This document shows positions 26,613-34,989 of a stretch of DNA of 64,000 nt, piece after piece. Source of the stretch: CAWDDA01 sp963813345 (lineage in GTDB: Bacteria; Acidobacteriota; Blastocatellia; RBC074); contig CAWEYR010000027.1 in the NCBI GenBank assembly GCA_963813345.1, positions 50,493 to 114,492 on the forward strand, in the 5' to 3' direction. The position numbers and the translations under genes were made by a program. A model generated the notes under the pieces. It ran no database searches. It saw only the letters and a program-made list of their open reading frames with translations, and had not been told where the DNA came from. Every line of letters starts with the position of its first letter. Position 1 is the stretch's first letter.

Positions 26613-28346
26613 TCAATCCTGATCCATTCGCGCCGCAAGTGCCTTCTGAAGTAGTGTCGCCGCGATCGGGGCGGCGGTCTTGCCGCCGTAGCCGCCAGCC
26701 TCAATCACAACCGCTATCGCTACCTGAGGTTTTTCGGCCGGTGCGAAGCCGACAAACCACGAGTCGATTCTGAATGCCTTCTTCGTCCGCTCGATACCGC
26801 GCGAGTCTCGGTAGGTCACCGGTTCTCCCGTCTTAGCGTCGATCACCGTTACCTGACGCTGTGCCGTTCCCGTTTTTCCGCCCGCTGTAAGGCTTCCACG
26901 TACAGATGCAAACGCATTCGCCGCCGTGCCACGATCCACAACGGACTTCGTCATCTCTCGCAGTCGTTTCGCCGTCTCAGGACTCATAGCCTGACTGAGC
27001 GCGCGAGGTTCTCGTCCGAGCTCAATCATTGGCCGCATAACGTTGCCATCCTTGTTGGCCACCGCCCCTACCACCATGGCCATCTGCATGACAGTCAACT
27101 GCACATATCCCTGACCTATCGATTCGAGCGCAAGGTCATACTTTGATGTTCTGCGCCCGGCGACATAAGTCGAGTAGAGTGGAGCGAGGACATCAGACAA
27201 CGCCTGAGCATCAGTATTCCAGACGTTCCTGAACGGACCAGGCCGGACAGAATCGTCAGGACTTGAGAAAACCTTCATCCCGAACCGGCCAGCAGCCTCA
27301 CCGAGCCTGACGCGATCGACTTCGACTCCCAGCTGAGCAAAGTACTGATTGCACGAATGGGTCACTGCATCGAACAACTCGATTCCACCGTGCGCCTCGC
27401 CTTGATCGTCGCGAATGGGACGTGTGGAACCCGGCGGGGTCCAGCCCTCACCTCGGCATGTGAATCTCTTTCCGTCGAGCCGTGCCTCGATCGCTGCTGA
27501 TGCGGTGAGCAGCTTCAATGTCGAACCTGGCAGATAGTACTCATTGAGGGCGCGATTGAGCAGCGGCCGATTCCTGAGATCGCGGGAGATCTCGAGCCAC
27601 TTCGCGTCGTTATTGACATCGTCCGGATCAAAGGACGGATTGCTGGCAAGCGCGAGCACCTCGCCGGTTTGGGGATTGATGATGACGATCGCTCCTGCCT
27701 TGCCCGAGAGCTGCGCAGATGCCTCTTTCTGAAGATCAAAATCCGCAGTTAATACCAGATCGCGACCCACTACCTCCGGTTTCTCGCTTTGGAATGTCTT
27801 CTCCCACCAGGTTGGTTCGGACTTCGGCTCGACGGGTGGCAGCTTGTCGAGAGCTCGCTCGATCTGCGCCTCGCCGCGCAAGAGTCCAGTGTACCCGATC
27901 AAATGAGCGGCACCTGGGCCCAATGGATAGTCACGAATAATCTTTCTGTCGAGGTACCGATACTTGGCAAATGCCCTTCTTACCTCACGGTGTCTGTCGA
28001 AAACCCACCCTCGAAGATGGCTCTCGCTCTCGCGCCGGTTTCGCTGATCGCGCACGTTCTTGAGAAGCGCGAACTCTGGCGACTCGCGCAGCGGGCCCGC
28101 TGCAAAAAGGGCCCAGAATGCATGAAACCCGATTGCGGTGAACGCAAGCAGGAGTGCCGCTCCCCGAACGATCCGAAGTCGTGAGCTGGTCCTTGCAGGA
28201 CCAAAATCAGCGATCGACTGAGTGGATGCGTCTGATTGATCGATTTCCTTGCGGCCCCGGGATCGCCACATGCCTGCCATCAGTGCAAGCAGAACCATGA
28301 TTATTCCAACCACGAAAATCAAAGTTGCAAGAAAAGAGAAGTTCAA
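26613..28346 (-). CDS. Penicillin-binding transpeptidase (PbpA/FtsI type)
   Basis: 577 residues: two N-terminal hydrophobic helices (about 6-24 and 58-82), a dimerisation-like region, then the transpeptidase domain with SxxK as STLK (PGSTLKLLTA), SxN as SCN (THSCNQYF) and KTG as KTGTAQ. It cross-links peptidoglycan in the periplasm. A second membrane helix before the catalytic part is unusual for class B PBPs and may be a fused remnant of a small membrane protein. It overlaps the FHA-protein gene by 4 bp, so the two are translationally coupled as in actinobacterial FhaA-PbpA clusters. Confidence 0.88.
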   Translation of the reverse strand: MNFSFLATLIFVVGIIMVLLALMAGMWRSRGRKEIDQSDASTQSIADFGPARTSSRLRIVRGAALLLAFTAIGFHAFWALFAAGPLRESPEFALLKNVRDQRNRRESESHLRGWVFDRHREVRRAFAKYRYLDRKIIRDYPLGPGAAHLIGYTGLLRGEAQIERALDKLPPVEPKSEPTWWEKTFQSEKPEVVGRDLVLTADFDLQKEASAQLSGKAGAIVIINPQTGEVLALASNPSFDPDDVNNDAKWLEISRDLRNRPLLNRALNEYYLPGSTLKLLTASAAIEARLDGKRFTCRGEGWTPPGSTRPIRDDQGEAHGGIELFDAVTHSCNQYFAQLGVEVDRVRLGEAAGRFGMKVFSSPDDSVRPGPFRNVWNTDAQALSDVLAPLYSTYVAGRRTSKYDLALESIGQGYVQLTVMQMAMVVGAVANKDGNVMRPMIELGREPRALSQAMSPETAKRLREMTKSVVDRGTAANAFASVRGSLTAGGKTGTAQRQVTVIDAKTGEPVTYRDSRGIERTKKAFRIDSWFVGFAPAEKPQVAIAVVIEAGGYGGKTAAPIAATLLQKALAARMDQD

Positions 28347-29107
28347 TTGGTTCCTGCCGTCTCTTCAGAAATCTCAAGCGTGGCATCCACATCGCCGAAG
28401 CGCAGCCGGTCACCTGCTCTGACAAACTTGCGCTCGTTGGAAAGCACCTGAATCCCATTCACAAACGTGCCATTGCTACTCGAAAGGTCGGCGAGCCAGA
28501 GACTCGAATCGGCGGTCCGCGTGAAGGACGCATGGAAGTTCGAGACCGAAGAGTGGTCGACGACAATTGCGTTATCGCGGCTGCGACCGATCGTAGCAGA
28601 TTCAGAACCGGCCACCAGTGGAGCCTTGAGCAACGAGGGGAAAGCTCCACCCGTCAGCCTCAAGCCGATAACATACGCCGGCAGCCTGGCGCTCTGCTTC
28701 AGTTGCTGGAAAGTCTGCGCGTCACCATCGAAGGCAGTCTCAACTTTGATCTTCTTTGCGAATGGGTCGAAGCTCGCATTCACCTTGAGCTCGCCTGGAA
28801 TTGTGTAGCGCCTGTTGAAGGCGAATTCGATCGCGTTTGAACGAATCTCGCGACGCAGATAATCAATCTGCTCACGTGTCAGGCGAGCAAAAGTCTCGTA
28901 ATCGTAGCGCAGGTCGATGCGGTTTGGCGCTTCGATGCGGTCTTTTTGCTTTCTCAGACCGGCTTCGATTGCCTGTTCGACTAGTGGAACAATGGACGCA
29001 AGGTCAAATGAAGACGAACCTCCGATAGTTCTGTCGAGAGCGGCGCCGAACCGCGAAAAGAACCGACGGATGGCTGCTTCAAACCTTTCAATCAGCGAGG
29101 CACTCAT
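28343..29107 (-). CDS. DUF3662-FHA domain protein (FhaA-like)
   Basis: Start at ATG 29107 after AAGGTGAGAG. The N-terminal ~125 residues (FEAAIRRFFSRFGAALDR...VPLVEQAIEAGL) resemble DUF3662, and the C-terminal FHA domain reads IGRSRDNAIVVDHSSVSNFHA and SSSNGTFVNG, with the phosphothreonine-binding Arg, Ser, His and Asn present. It probably binds a phosphothreonine substrate of a Ser/Thr kinase and regulates cell-wall synthesis through the coupled transpeptidase. That kinase could be the one at 4551-7077, which is inferred only. Confidence 0.87.
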   Translation of the reverse strand: MSASLIERFEAAIRRFFSRFGAALDRTIGGSSSFDLASIVPLVEQAIEAGLRKQKDRIEAPNRIDLRYDYETFARLTREQIDYLRREIRSNAIEFAFNRRYTIPGELKVNASFDPFAKKIKVETAFDGDAQTFQQLKQSARLPAYVIGLRLTGGAFPSLLKAPLVAGSESATIGRSRDNAIVVDHSSVSNFHASFTRTADSSLWLADLSSSNGTFVNGIQVLSNERKFVRAGDRLRFGDVDATLEISEETAGTN

Positions 29108-29157
29108 TGCTCTCACCTTATACGTTCAGCCGGACGCTTTGGTTGTCAACATATCCA

Positions 29158-29958
29158 TTATTTGTGATTCAAATCTCTCTGCCGCGCGGCTTCAAAGAGC
29201 ATAACCGCCGCCGCCGCGCTTACGTTCAGCGACTCAACTGACGACGACATTGGGATTCGAACTCTGATCTCACATTTATCCAGGATTTCAGGACTTACTC
29301 CTTTTCCTTCGTTCCCACAGAATAGCAGCGTCGGTGCGCTCCAATCATAGTCTGTGTAAGCACGATTGGCTCGAGCATCAGCTGCAATCAGAGTTACTTG
29401 TCTCGACCTTGCGGCTTCGATTGCCGTAATGACGTCAATCGCATCAAGCGAGCGGAAGGCGAAACGCGGAGCCCATAGACGAGCGTAGCGCTTTGGGCGA
29501 GAAAGGATTTGAGGTGCCGGAAGGACGATCGCCCCGCTCGCGCCTGCTGCCTCTGCGCTGCGGATGATCACTCCCACATTTCCAGGGTCCTGAATCTGAT
29601 CGAGAGCAATAATCAGAGGATTTGCGCCAACCGGTACCCTGAAGACATCCTCGAGTCGTCGCTCGGGTTCGTGTGCGATCACGATCAGACCTTGCGAGCT
29701 GACGGTGTCGCTGATCGTCTTAAATGCATTCAATCCGGTCTCAATCAGCGGACACTTCCGTCTCTCAAGCTCACGAAGAACTTCAAGTAACTCTTTTTTC
29801 TTATCCGCGAGAAAGAATGTTGAATGCAACTTGAGCGATGACTTGAGACATTCATCGACAAGTCTTACTCCCTCAATAAATATGAGTCCTGGCTCGCGTG
29901 ATTCGCGAATGCGGCGCGCCCACTTCAGCTGACTGTTGGCGGGGCTGGTGATCTCCAT
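29158..29958 (-). CDS. 23S rRNA/tRNA 2'-O-methyltransferase, SPOUT (TrmH/RlmB) family
   Basis: Start probably ATG 29958 (MEITSPANSQLKWARRIRES); an upstream in-frame start exists at 30000. Substrate-binding N-domain (GLIFIEGVRLVDECL), then SpoU motifs: motif 1 LDQIQDPGNVGVIIRSAEAAG, motif 2 LLFCGNEGKGVS and motif 3 IPMSSSVESLNVSAAAAVMLFE (with the conserved N). It uses SAM to methylate rRNA or tRNA ribose. The rRNA position cannot be told from sequence. No operon partner is apparent. Confidence 0.9.
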   Translation of the reverse strand: MEITSPANSQLKWARRIRESREPGLIFIEGVRLVDECLKSSLKLHSTFFLADKKKELLEVLRELERRKCPLIETGLNAFKTISDTVSSQGLIVIAHEPERRLEDVFRVPVGANPLIIALDQIQDPGNVGVIIRSAEAAGASGAIVLPAPQILSRPKRYARLWAPRFAFRSLDAIDVITAIEAARSRQVTLIAADARANRAYTDYDWSAPTLLFCGNEGKGVSPEILDKCEIRVRIPMSSSVESLNVSAAAAVMLFEAARQRDLNHK

Positions 29959-30066
29959 AGCGAGGCGATTCGACTGAAGTGGCAAGTATAACACTATCAC
30001 TAGTTGACACTTGAACGCTAAAAGTCATAGGATGACTGCGCACTTAGATTCGCAAGGGTAGCCGCG

Positions 30067-30336
30067 ATGACGAAGGCAGATCTCGCCCGGTCAGTTTACA
30101 ACCGACACGGCGGCGTATCGATTCAGGATGCCTCTCGCATCGTCGACCTGATCTTTACGATCATCAAGAACCAATTGCTCGGAGGTGAGGAGATACACAT
30201 CGTCGGGTTTGGAACGTTCGAGATTGTCGAACGCCAGCCACGCCGGGGCCGCAATCCGGTTACGGGCGAAGCGATGGATCTCCTTGGGAAGCGCGCTCTG
30301 GTCTTTCGACCAGCGCGCGGGATGAAGTCAGTCTAA
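30067..30336 (+). CDS. IHF/HU family nucleoid protein
   Basis: 89 residues with a helical N-terminus (MTKADLARSVYNRHGGVS), beta-strand HIVGFGTFEIVERQPRRGRNP and a C-terminal RPARGMKSV, which include the DNA-bending arm prolines and arginines. Alpha-type IHF-like. It binds and bends DNA in nucleoid organisation. It is followed after 23 bp by a MerR regulator, the same order seen with ihfA in many bacteria, although pheT is not next to it here. Confidence 0.9.
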   Translation: MTKADLARSVYNRHGGVSIQDASRIVDLIFTIIKNQLLGGEEIHIVGFGTFEIVERQPRRGRNPVTGEAMDLLGKRALVFRPARGMKSV

Positions 30337-30359
30337 CGTTCCAGACGTCGTTTTCCGGC

Positions 30360-30815
30360 ATGCAAACAGCCATCGCAATCCCGGACAAGCTCTTCTTCAA
30401 GATTGGAGAAGTGTGTGAGCTGGTCGGAGTACAGGCTCACGTCCTTCGCTATTGGGAGACTGAGTTTCCGATGCTTCAACCGCAGAAGAACCGGGCCGGG
30501 CAGCGCACTTATCGTCGCAAAGATGTCGAGATGGCGCTTCGCATCAAGGCATTGCTTTATGATGAGCGCTTCACAATTGCTGGAGCAAAGCGAAAACTGC
30601 ATACCGAGAGCCGCGCTGCCAACTCTCGTTTGAAGGTGGTGCCGACTGGAGCTGGCGCCACCGAAGCACACCCGCAACCCGAATTGCCGCTCGCGCCAAA
30701 TGCGGCCTCTCTATCACCATCACCCGCCCTGCGACAGCAATCGCGAGACGCTATCAGGCGTCTAAGAGTAATTGCAGAAGACTTGCTGAAAACCCTCCGC
30801 CACGACGTCGTCTGA
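30360..30815 (+). CDS. MerR family transcriptional regulator
   Basis: 151 residues. An N-terminal winged helix-turn-helix (FFKIGEVCELVGVQAHVLRYWETEFP) with the conserved LRYWE motif, then RTYRRKDVEMALRIKALLYDE, typical of the MerR relative adjacent to IHF genes. The C-terminus is low-complexity and helical and lacks the metal-binding cysteines of CueR/ZntR types, so the effector is unknown. Probably co-transcribed with the IHF gene. Confidence 0.88.
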   Translation: MQTAIAIPDKLFFKIGEVCELVGVQAHVLRYWETEFPMLQPQKNRAGQRTYRRKDVEMALRIKALLYDERFTIAGAKRKLHTESRAANSRLKVVPTGAGATEAHPQPELPLAPNAASLSPSPALRQQSRDAIRRLRVIAEDLLKTLRHDVV

Positions 30816-31090
30816 TGAGAATAGTGCTGAGTGCTGGGTGCTGGGTGCTGAGTGTTTAGCTGGAATTGTGACTGCTGAAGATCTACAAAGTAACCATTCA
30901 CGCGCTAAGAGCTCGCGTACTCAGCATCGCCTCAGCAAAAGCAAGCGACCTGCCTCATTTATTGCAGCTCACACGACGTCAGACTGCCGGCACCAGCTAC
31001 TGAGATCCGACTGGAATTTCGTAGTCGGACAGTATTAACTACCTAGACGAGCTTTTGACAGGTTTGAGGAGTTGCTCGATCGGCTTACCT
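30816..31090. other. Intergenic region with GTGCTGGGTGCTGAGTG tract
   Basis: 275 bp with no supported gene. At about 30826-30855 it carries a short direct repeat of GTGCTG(A/G)GTGCTGGG, a simple tract of the same kind as those at 18427 and 21656. The rest is AT-rich and featureless. Confidence 0.6.
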
Positions 31091-32404
31091 TCAGCCTGTG
31101 GAAGACTTAGTCTCGATCAGGCGAGCCGCAGTCGGCGCAATGTCAACCATCCGTGCGAGCCGGAATTTTGCTCCGCTGCGAGCGCCCGCGCCATAGACGA
31201 TCAGTGATGCCCGCATCTCCGGATTTGTCGGAAGAGTAGCCGTGTGTGCCTTGATAGGTCGTTCCCGAGTCCCGGACTTCCGGCCCTGTCAGCGCGTCAT
31301 CAATTGAAAATCCAGGTGCGGCTTCGAGCATCAACGAGGCCTCGGGAATTGCTGCCATTCGACCGAGATCACGCCGGGAAGCTTATCTGTTTGATCGGGC
31401 TGTCAGACGTGCCCGCCAGCTTCGAGAATATTTCAGCGACTCTTCGTTTCTGTTGCCTTGTCATCGGCGTCTTTTACTACGATGGCACACGAACCTCCCG
31501 CCGGCCACGCAGCAGCTTTCCAATCAGTCGCTTTTCCAGCGGAATCGAGCGTGATCAGTTTCTCCCGGGCCAATACCACATTCGGTGAGAATGTTTTGCT
31601 GATACGTGAGAATCCGTGATCTGACACCACAAAAAACGTGGTCTTTTCAAATATTCCGGCCTGACGCGTAGCTTCGATAATACGGCCAACATAACCATCT
31701 TCTCTGTTCGGTCATCTCGATCGCAGGTTTCGAGCCTGGACCGTTGCGATGTTGCACGCCATCAAGCTCGATCAGATGAATCAACAGGAGATTTGGCCGA
31801 TATGACTTGATGATGAATTCGCTTACTCTCGTGAGCCGTTCATCAATACTCAGCTGTTTGCCAATGTCTGGTCCCAACGCCTTTTCAAGCAAACCCGGAG
31901 TCGAGTGCTGAGCTATGAGTGTCCACGTCGGGGGATTCTCGCCAGGTTTGTATATCTCCGGGACGTTGTAATCAATTTCGGCTCCGATCGTCACTGGCCA
32001 TCCGACAGTCGCCGTCACGAGTCCCGCCTGCTTTGCTCTTGTCCAGAGCGTATCCGTCTTGAGCGCCTCCGCATACCAGTACCACGCACGAGTTGCGGCG
32101 CGGTTGGCGCCTCAAAGATCCGATTTTGAACAATGCCGTGCAACGCTGGCCGTTGACCTGTAACGAGCGTGGTGTGCGAAGGGTAGGTAACAGTAGGATA
32201 GATGCCTTCGACTCCTTCCGCATACGCTCCTTCGTTCTTCATCTGAATAAGATTCGGAATCTTCAGCCCTCGCAGCTCGGGCGCAGTGTAATTGTCCGGC
32301 ATAAGTCCATCTATCGAAATCATGATCACGTGACCGGCGTGTTCGCTTTGTGCGAATGCGATTGCGAGATAAAGAACCGCACTCAAGGCCACAGCTAAAC
32401 CCAC
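31091..32404 (-). CDS. Secreted alkaline-phosphatase-fold phosphodiesterase (ENPP-like), frameshifted
   Basis: Composite of about 437 residues. After a signal peptide the sequence reads MISIDGLMPDNYTAPE, with the first metal Asp, then YPTVTYPSHTTLVTGQRP, with the nucleophile Thr and second region. The other metal ligands lie in ELDGVQHRNGPGS and MVSDHGFSRISK (Asp-His). The C-terminus is ARMVDIAPTAARLIE. At least three frameshifts (near 32110, 31700 and 31390) separate these motifs, but all are in order. Related proteins hydrolyse nucleotide or phospholipid phosphodiesters outside the cell. Confidence 0.82.
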
Positions 32405-32434
32405 GAAACTTGGTCATTCTGATCTCCGGGTGTG

Positions 32435-32456
32435 TTGTACCGGCTTCAGCCGGAAT
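32435..32456. repeat. Solo palindrome, family A variant
   Basis: GTACCGGCTTCAGCCGGAAT near 32438-32457 has the same arrangement as the copies at 1219 and 10146, with one matched change in each arm (CCGGCTTCAGCCGG). Such a compensatory substitution suggests that pairing is kept. Confidence 0.7.
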
Positions 32457-32466
32457 CTTCTTTTGC

Positions 32467-33274
32467 TTACTGAACCTGTTCGAGCAACGTCAGAACGTCA
32501 GTCTTTACCATCTTGCGTGCGGCATTCGTCCGCGCATCAATGTCATCCTGTTTGGTTGTGGGATGAACTTTGTCCCAGATTCCTTCGGGATACTGTGTTT
32601 CAAGGTCCTGGAACTTCTCGAGGAGCTGAATTGTGAAGTGAGTGTATTGTCTGTCCGTGCCTCCAGGAAATCGCACGCCATACAACGCCCAGGATCGGAG
32701 GATTCCCCGGTTTACACGCTCCTGATGAATCCCCTTCCAGAACCGGCGCTCAAGTTCGACATATTGCCTGTTCTTTCCATATTCGGGTTTCATGAAACCA
32801 ATAAACGCGTACCGCAACGGCTGAGTGGAAGTGCCAGGCTGCGTGATGTCGAGCAACGTCGCGAGTTCAGTGCGAACCATACTGCGCGCAGCTGCAGTCC
32901 AAACGTTGCGATCAACATCAGTCATTTTCGGATGCACTTTCTTGAAGACCTCGGCCGGATAACTGTTCTCGGCATCAGCAAACTTGTCGTGAGTCGTGAT
33001 GGCGATCGTGTCGTACTCGCGCGCAGTACCGCCTGGAAAGCGCATGCCCCAAAGCGTCCAGGATTTGATCAGGCCCATCCGGACGCGCTCGCGGTGAATC
33101 GGCATCCAGACATCGCGTTCCAGCTTGCGGTATTCCTCGGTCTTTCCGGGCTGGATTTTCATGAACTCCAAAGAGGGCAAAGGCCGGCGAAGGAGACTGT
33201 GCTGGCAAAGCTCCTTCGGTCCTTGTTACCCCTGCAGCCGGCGTAATCGCAATTCCAAAACACAGAATTGTCAC
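32467..33274 (-). CDS. Secreted protein with two tandem dimeric-barrel-like repeats, frameshifted
   Basis: A signal-like N-terminus from 33274 (MTILCFGIAITPAAGV) joins across an indel near 33185 to a 237-residue segment. That segment is two ~110-residue repeats: the first runs from FMKIQPGKTEEYRKLERDVW to TELATLLD, and the second from FMKPEYGKNRQYVELERRFW to TDVLTLLE. Both contain HRERVR.G/HQERVNRG, SW.L.G.RFPGGT and a similar KVHP motif. The size and pattern resemble NIPSNAP/antibiotic-monooxygenase-type ferredoxin-like folds, but no catalytic residue is evident. Function unknown. Confidence 0.62.
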
Positions 33275-33402
33275 TAGCGATCGAAGTCGACCTGCGTGCG
33301 TCCCGGCATAGCGCTGGCAACTTGGACTCGAGTCATCGTTTTCTCAATTTGGAGTGCAGGCGACTTGGCGTTGATCGCCTGACGCCGGAGGCGTCTAATG
33401 AT

Positions 33403-33579
33403 CGTAGCCAGGGGTTGAGTCTTCGAAACCCCTGGTTGCATTTGTGCGAGAGAGTGCATCCCGGAGGGATGCGAGAAACGGATATGGCGAAGCCTGCGTC
33501 TTTTCTCGCATCCCTCCGGGAGTGCAATTGGTCGAATGGAATCGATCCAGGGGTTTCGAAGACTCAACCCCTGGCTACG
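33403..33579. repeat. 175-bp palindromic element, family C, copy 2
   Basis: Same arms as the copy at 11051-11224 (CGTAGCCAGGGGTTGAGTC at each end, inner GCATCCC.GGAGGGATGCGAGAAA pair). The flank CACCGCTCCGCGGTGAT follows on the right, and its reverse complement precedes copy 1. The element is therefore longer than 175 bp and carries an additional outer hairpin. It occupies the gap between the duplicated-domain gene and the dehydratase. Confidence 0.9.
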
Positions 33580-33628
33580 TTCTCACACCGCTCCGCGGTG
33601 ATTGCACTGCTCAGCAGAACATTGTGCC

Positions 33629-34954
33629 CTACGCGCAGCGTTTCACCAAGTCAACCACCGATCCGTCATCGGGATCGTACGTCTCTGCGTTGCGCCACTC
33701 GTGACCAATCTTATCGGCCATCGCGTTGTCATCGAGCTCGATCCCCAGTCCCGGTCCCGTTGGCAGATCGACGTAACCGTCACGCACTTTGAACGGCGCC
33801 TTGATGTAACCATCACCAAGACTCACCTGCTCCTGACACAGGAAATTAGGGATCGATGCGGCAATCTGAAGCCCTGCAGCCAATGAAATCGGGCCGAGCG
33901 GATTGTGCGGCGCGATCGTCGCGTAATACGCTTCCGCCATTCCAGCGATTAACCTTACTTCAGTGATGCCACCCGCATGGCAAAGGTCCGGCTGCAGAAT
34001 CGTTGCCGCTCCCTTCTCTAGAATCTGGCGAAAACCCCACTTGGTAAAGTCACGTTCACCTGTCGCAATCGGGATGTGGGTGGTCTTGGCGAGCTCCGCC
34101 ATCAGGTCCACGTTCTGACAGTTGATGATCTCTTCGTAGAAAAACGGTTGAAACTGCTCCAGCTCCTTCATCAGGATTTTCGCGGTAGCAGGTGGAACCG
34201 CTCCGTGAAAATCAATTCCAATGTCACCGTCCTTGCCGACGATCTCGCGCAGCCGACCGAACTGAGCGACCGCATTTTCTATCCACGCCTTGTTCTCCAC
34301 TGCACGCGCATACCGGCCATTCAAACGACCAGGACCGGTTTTGAACGCAGTAAATCCCTGCGCCTTGCGCTCGCGTATCAGATCGGGCGTGCCGGCATGC
34401 GCGTAGACGCGAATCCGCTGGCGCGTGGGACCGCCAAGCAGCTCATAGATCGGGACACCAAGCAGCTTGCCTTTGATGTCCCAGAGTGCCTGATCGATTC
34501 CACTGAGTGCGCTCGTGAGAATCGGTCCGCCACGATAGAACGCATGCCGGTAGATAGCCTGCCAGTGATGCACTATTGTGCGCGGATCTTTGCCTACAAG
34601 GTACGGTTCGATCTCTTTGACTGCCGCAGCACAGGTCACCGCTCGACCCTCGGTGATCGGTTCTCCAAGGCCAGTCACACCTGCGTTTGTATGGACCTTC
34701 AGAAAGAGCCAGCGAGGTTTGACGAGAAAAGTCTCGAGCCTCGTGATCTTCACGCTTTCGCGAACAGCGGGTCGAGTGCCCTGTTGTGCGATTTCCGGTA
34801 TCGGCGTACGCGGCTGAATGATCTCCTCTGCATGCGCTTCGGGGCCCGAAACCGCATTCAAAGCTCCGAGTCCAATAGTTGCAGCAGCGCTGTTCTTCAG
34901 CATCGAACGCCGTTGCAGATCGGCGCTGTCGGTGTCCTTCTTGTCCGATGGCAT
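33629..34954 (-). CDS. Galactonate dehydratase-like enolase superfamily enzyme, Tat-exported
   Basis: Start set at ATG 34954 (MPSDKKDTDSADLQRRSMLK), 6 bases after GGGGGA. It carries a twin-arginine motif RRSMLK and a hydrophobic h-region. The enolase-superfamily barrel has metal ligands in GIDFHGAVPP (Asp), FFYEEIIN (Glu) and ATGERDFTKWGF (Glu), and the general acid/base His in IAPHNPLGPI, characteristic of D-galactonate dehydratase (DgoD) relatives. It dehydrates a sugar acid. Export is unusual for this family. It follows the TonB-receptor-like gene by 36 bp, suggesting import and use of a sugar substrate. Confidence 0.88.
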   Translation of the reverse strand: MPSDKKDTDSADLQRRSMLKNSAAATIGLGALNAVSGPEAHAEEIIQPRTPIPEIAQQGTRPAVRESVKITRLETFLVKPRWLFLKVHTNAGVTGLGEPITEGRAVTCAAAVKEIEPYLVGKDPRTIVHHWQAIYRHAFYRGGPILTSALSGIDQALWDIKGKLLGVPIYELLGGPTRQRIRVYAHAGTPDLIRERKAQGFTAFKTGPGRLNGRYARAVENKAWIENAVAQFGRLREIVGKDGDIGIDFHGAVPPATAKILMKELEQFQPFFYEEIINCQNVDLMAELAKTTHIPIATGERDFTKWGFRQILEKGAATILQPDLCHAGGITEVRLIAGMAEAYYATIAPHNPLGPISLAAGLQIAASIPNFLCQEQVSLGDGYIKAPFKVRDGYVDLPTGPGLGIELDDNAMADKIGHEWRNAETYDPDDGSVVDLVKRCA

Positions 34955-34989
34955 AGTTTTCCCCCGGCTATCTTCCGTTGTTGAATTGC

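Noticed and set aside
32350..33246. 298-codon plus-strand frame opposite the duplicated-domain protein
   Set aside because: The minus strand encodes two clear internal repeats. The plus-strand frame crosses a gene boundary and has no recognisable features.
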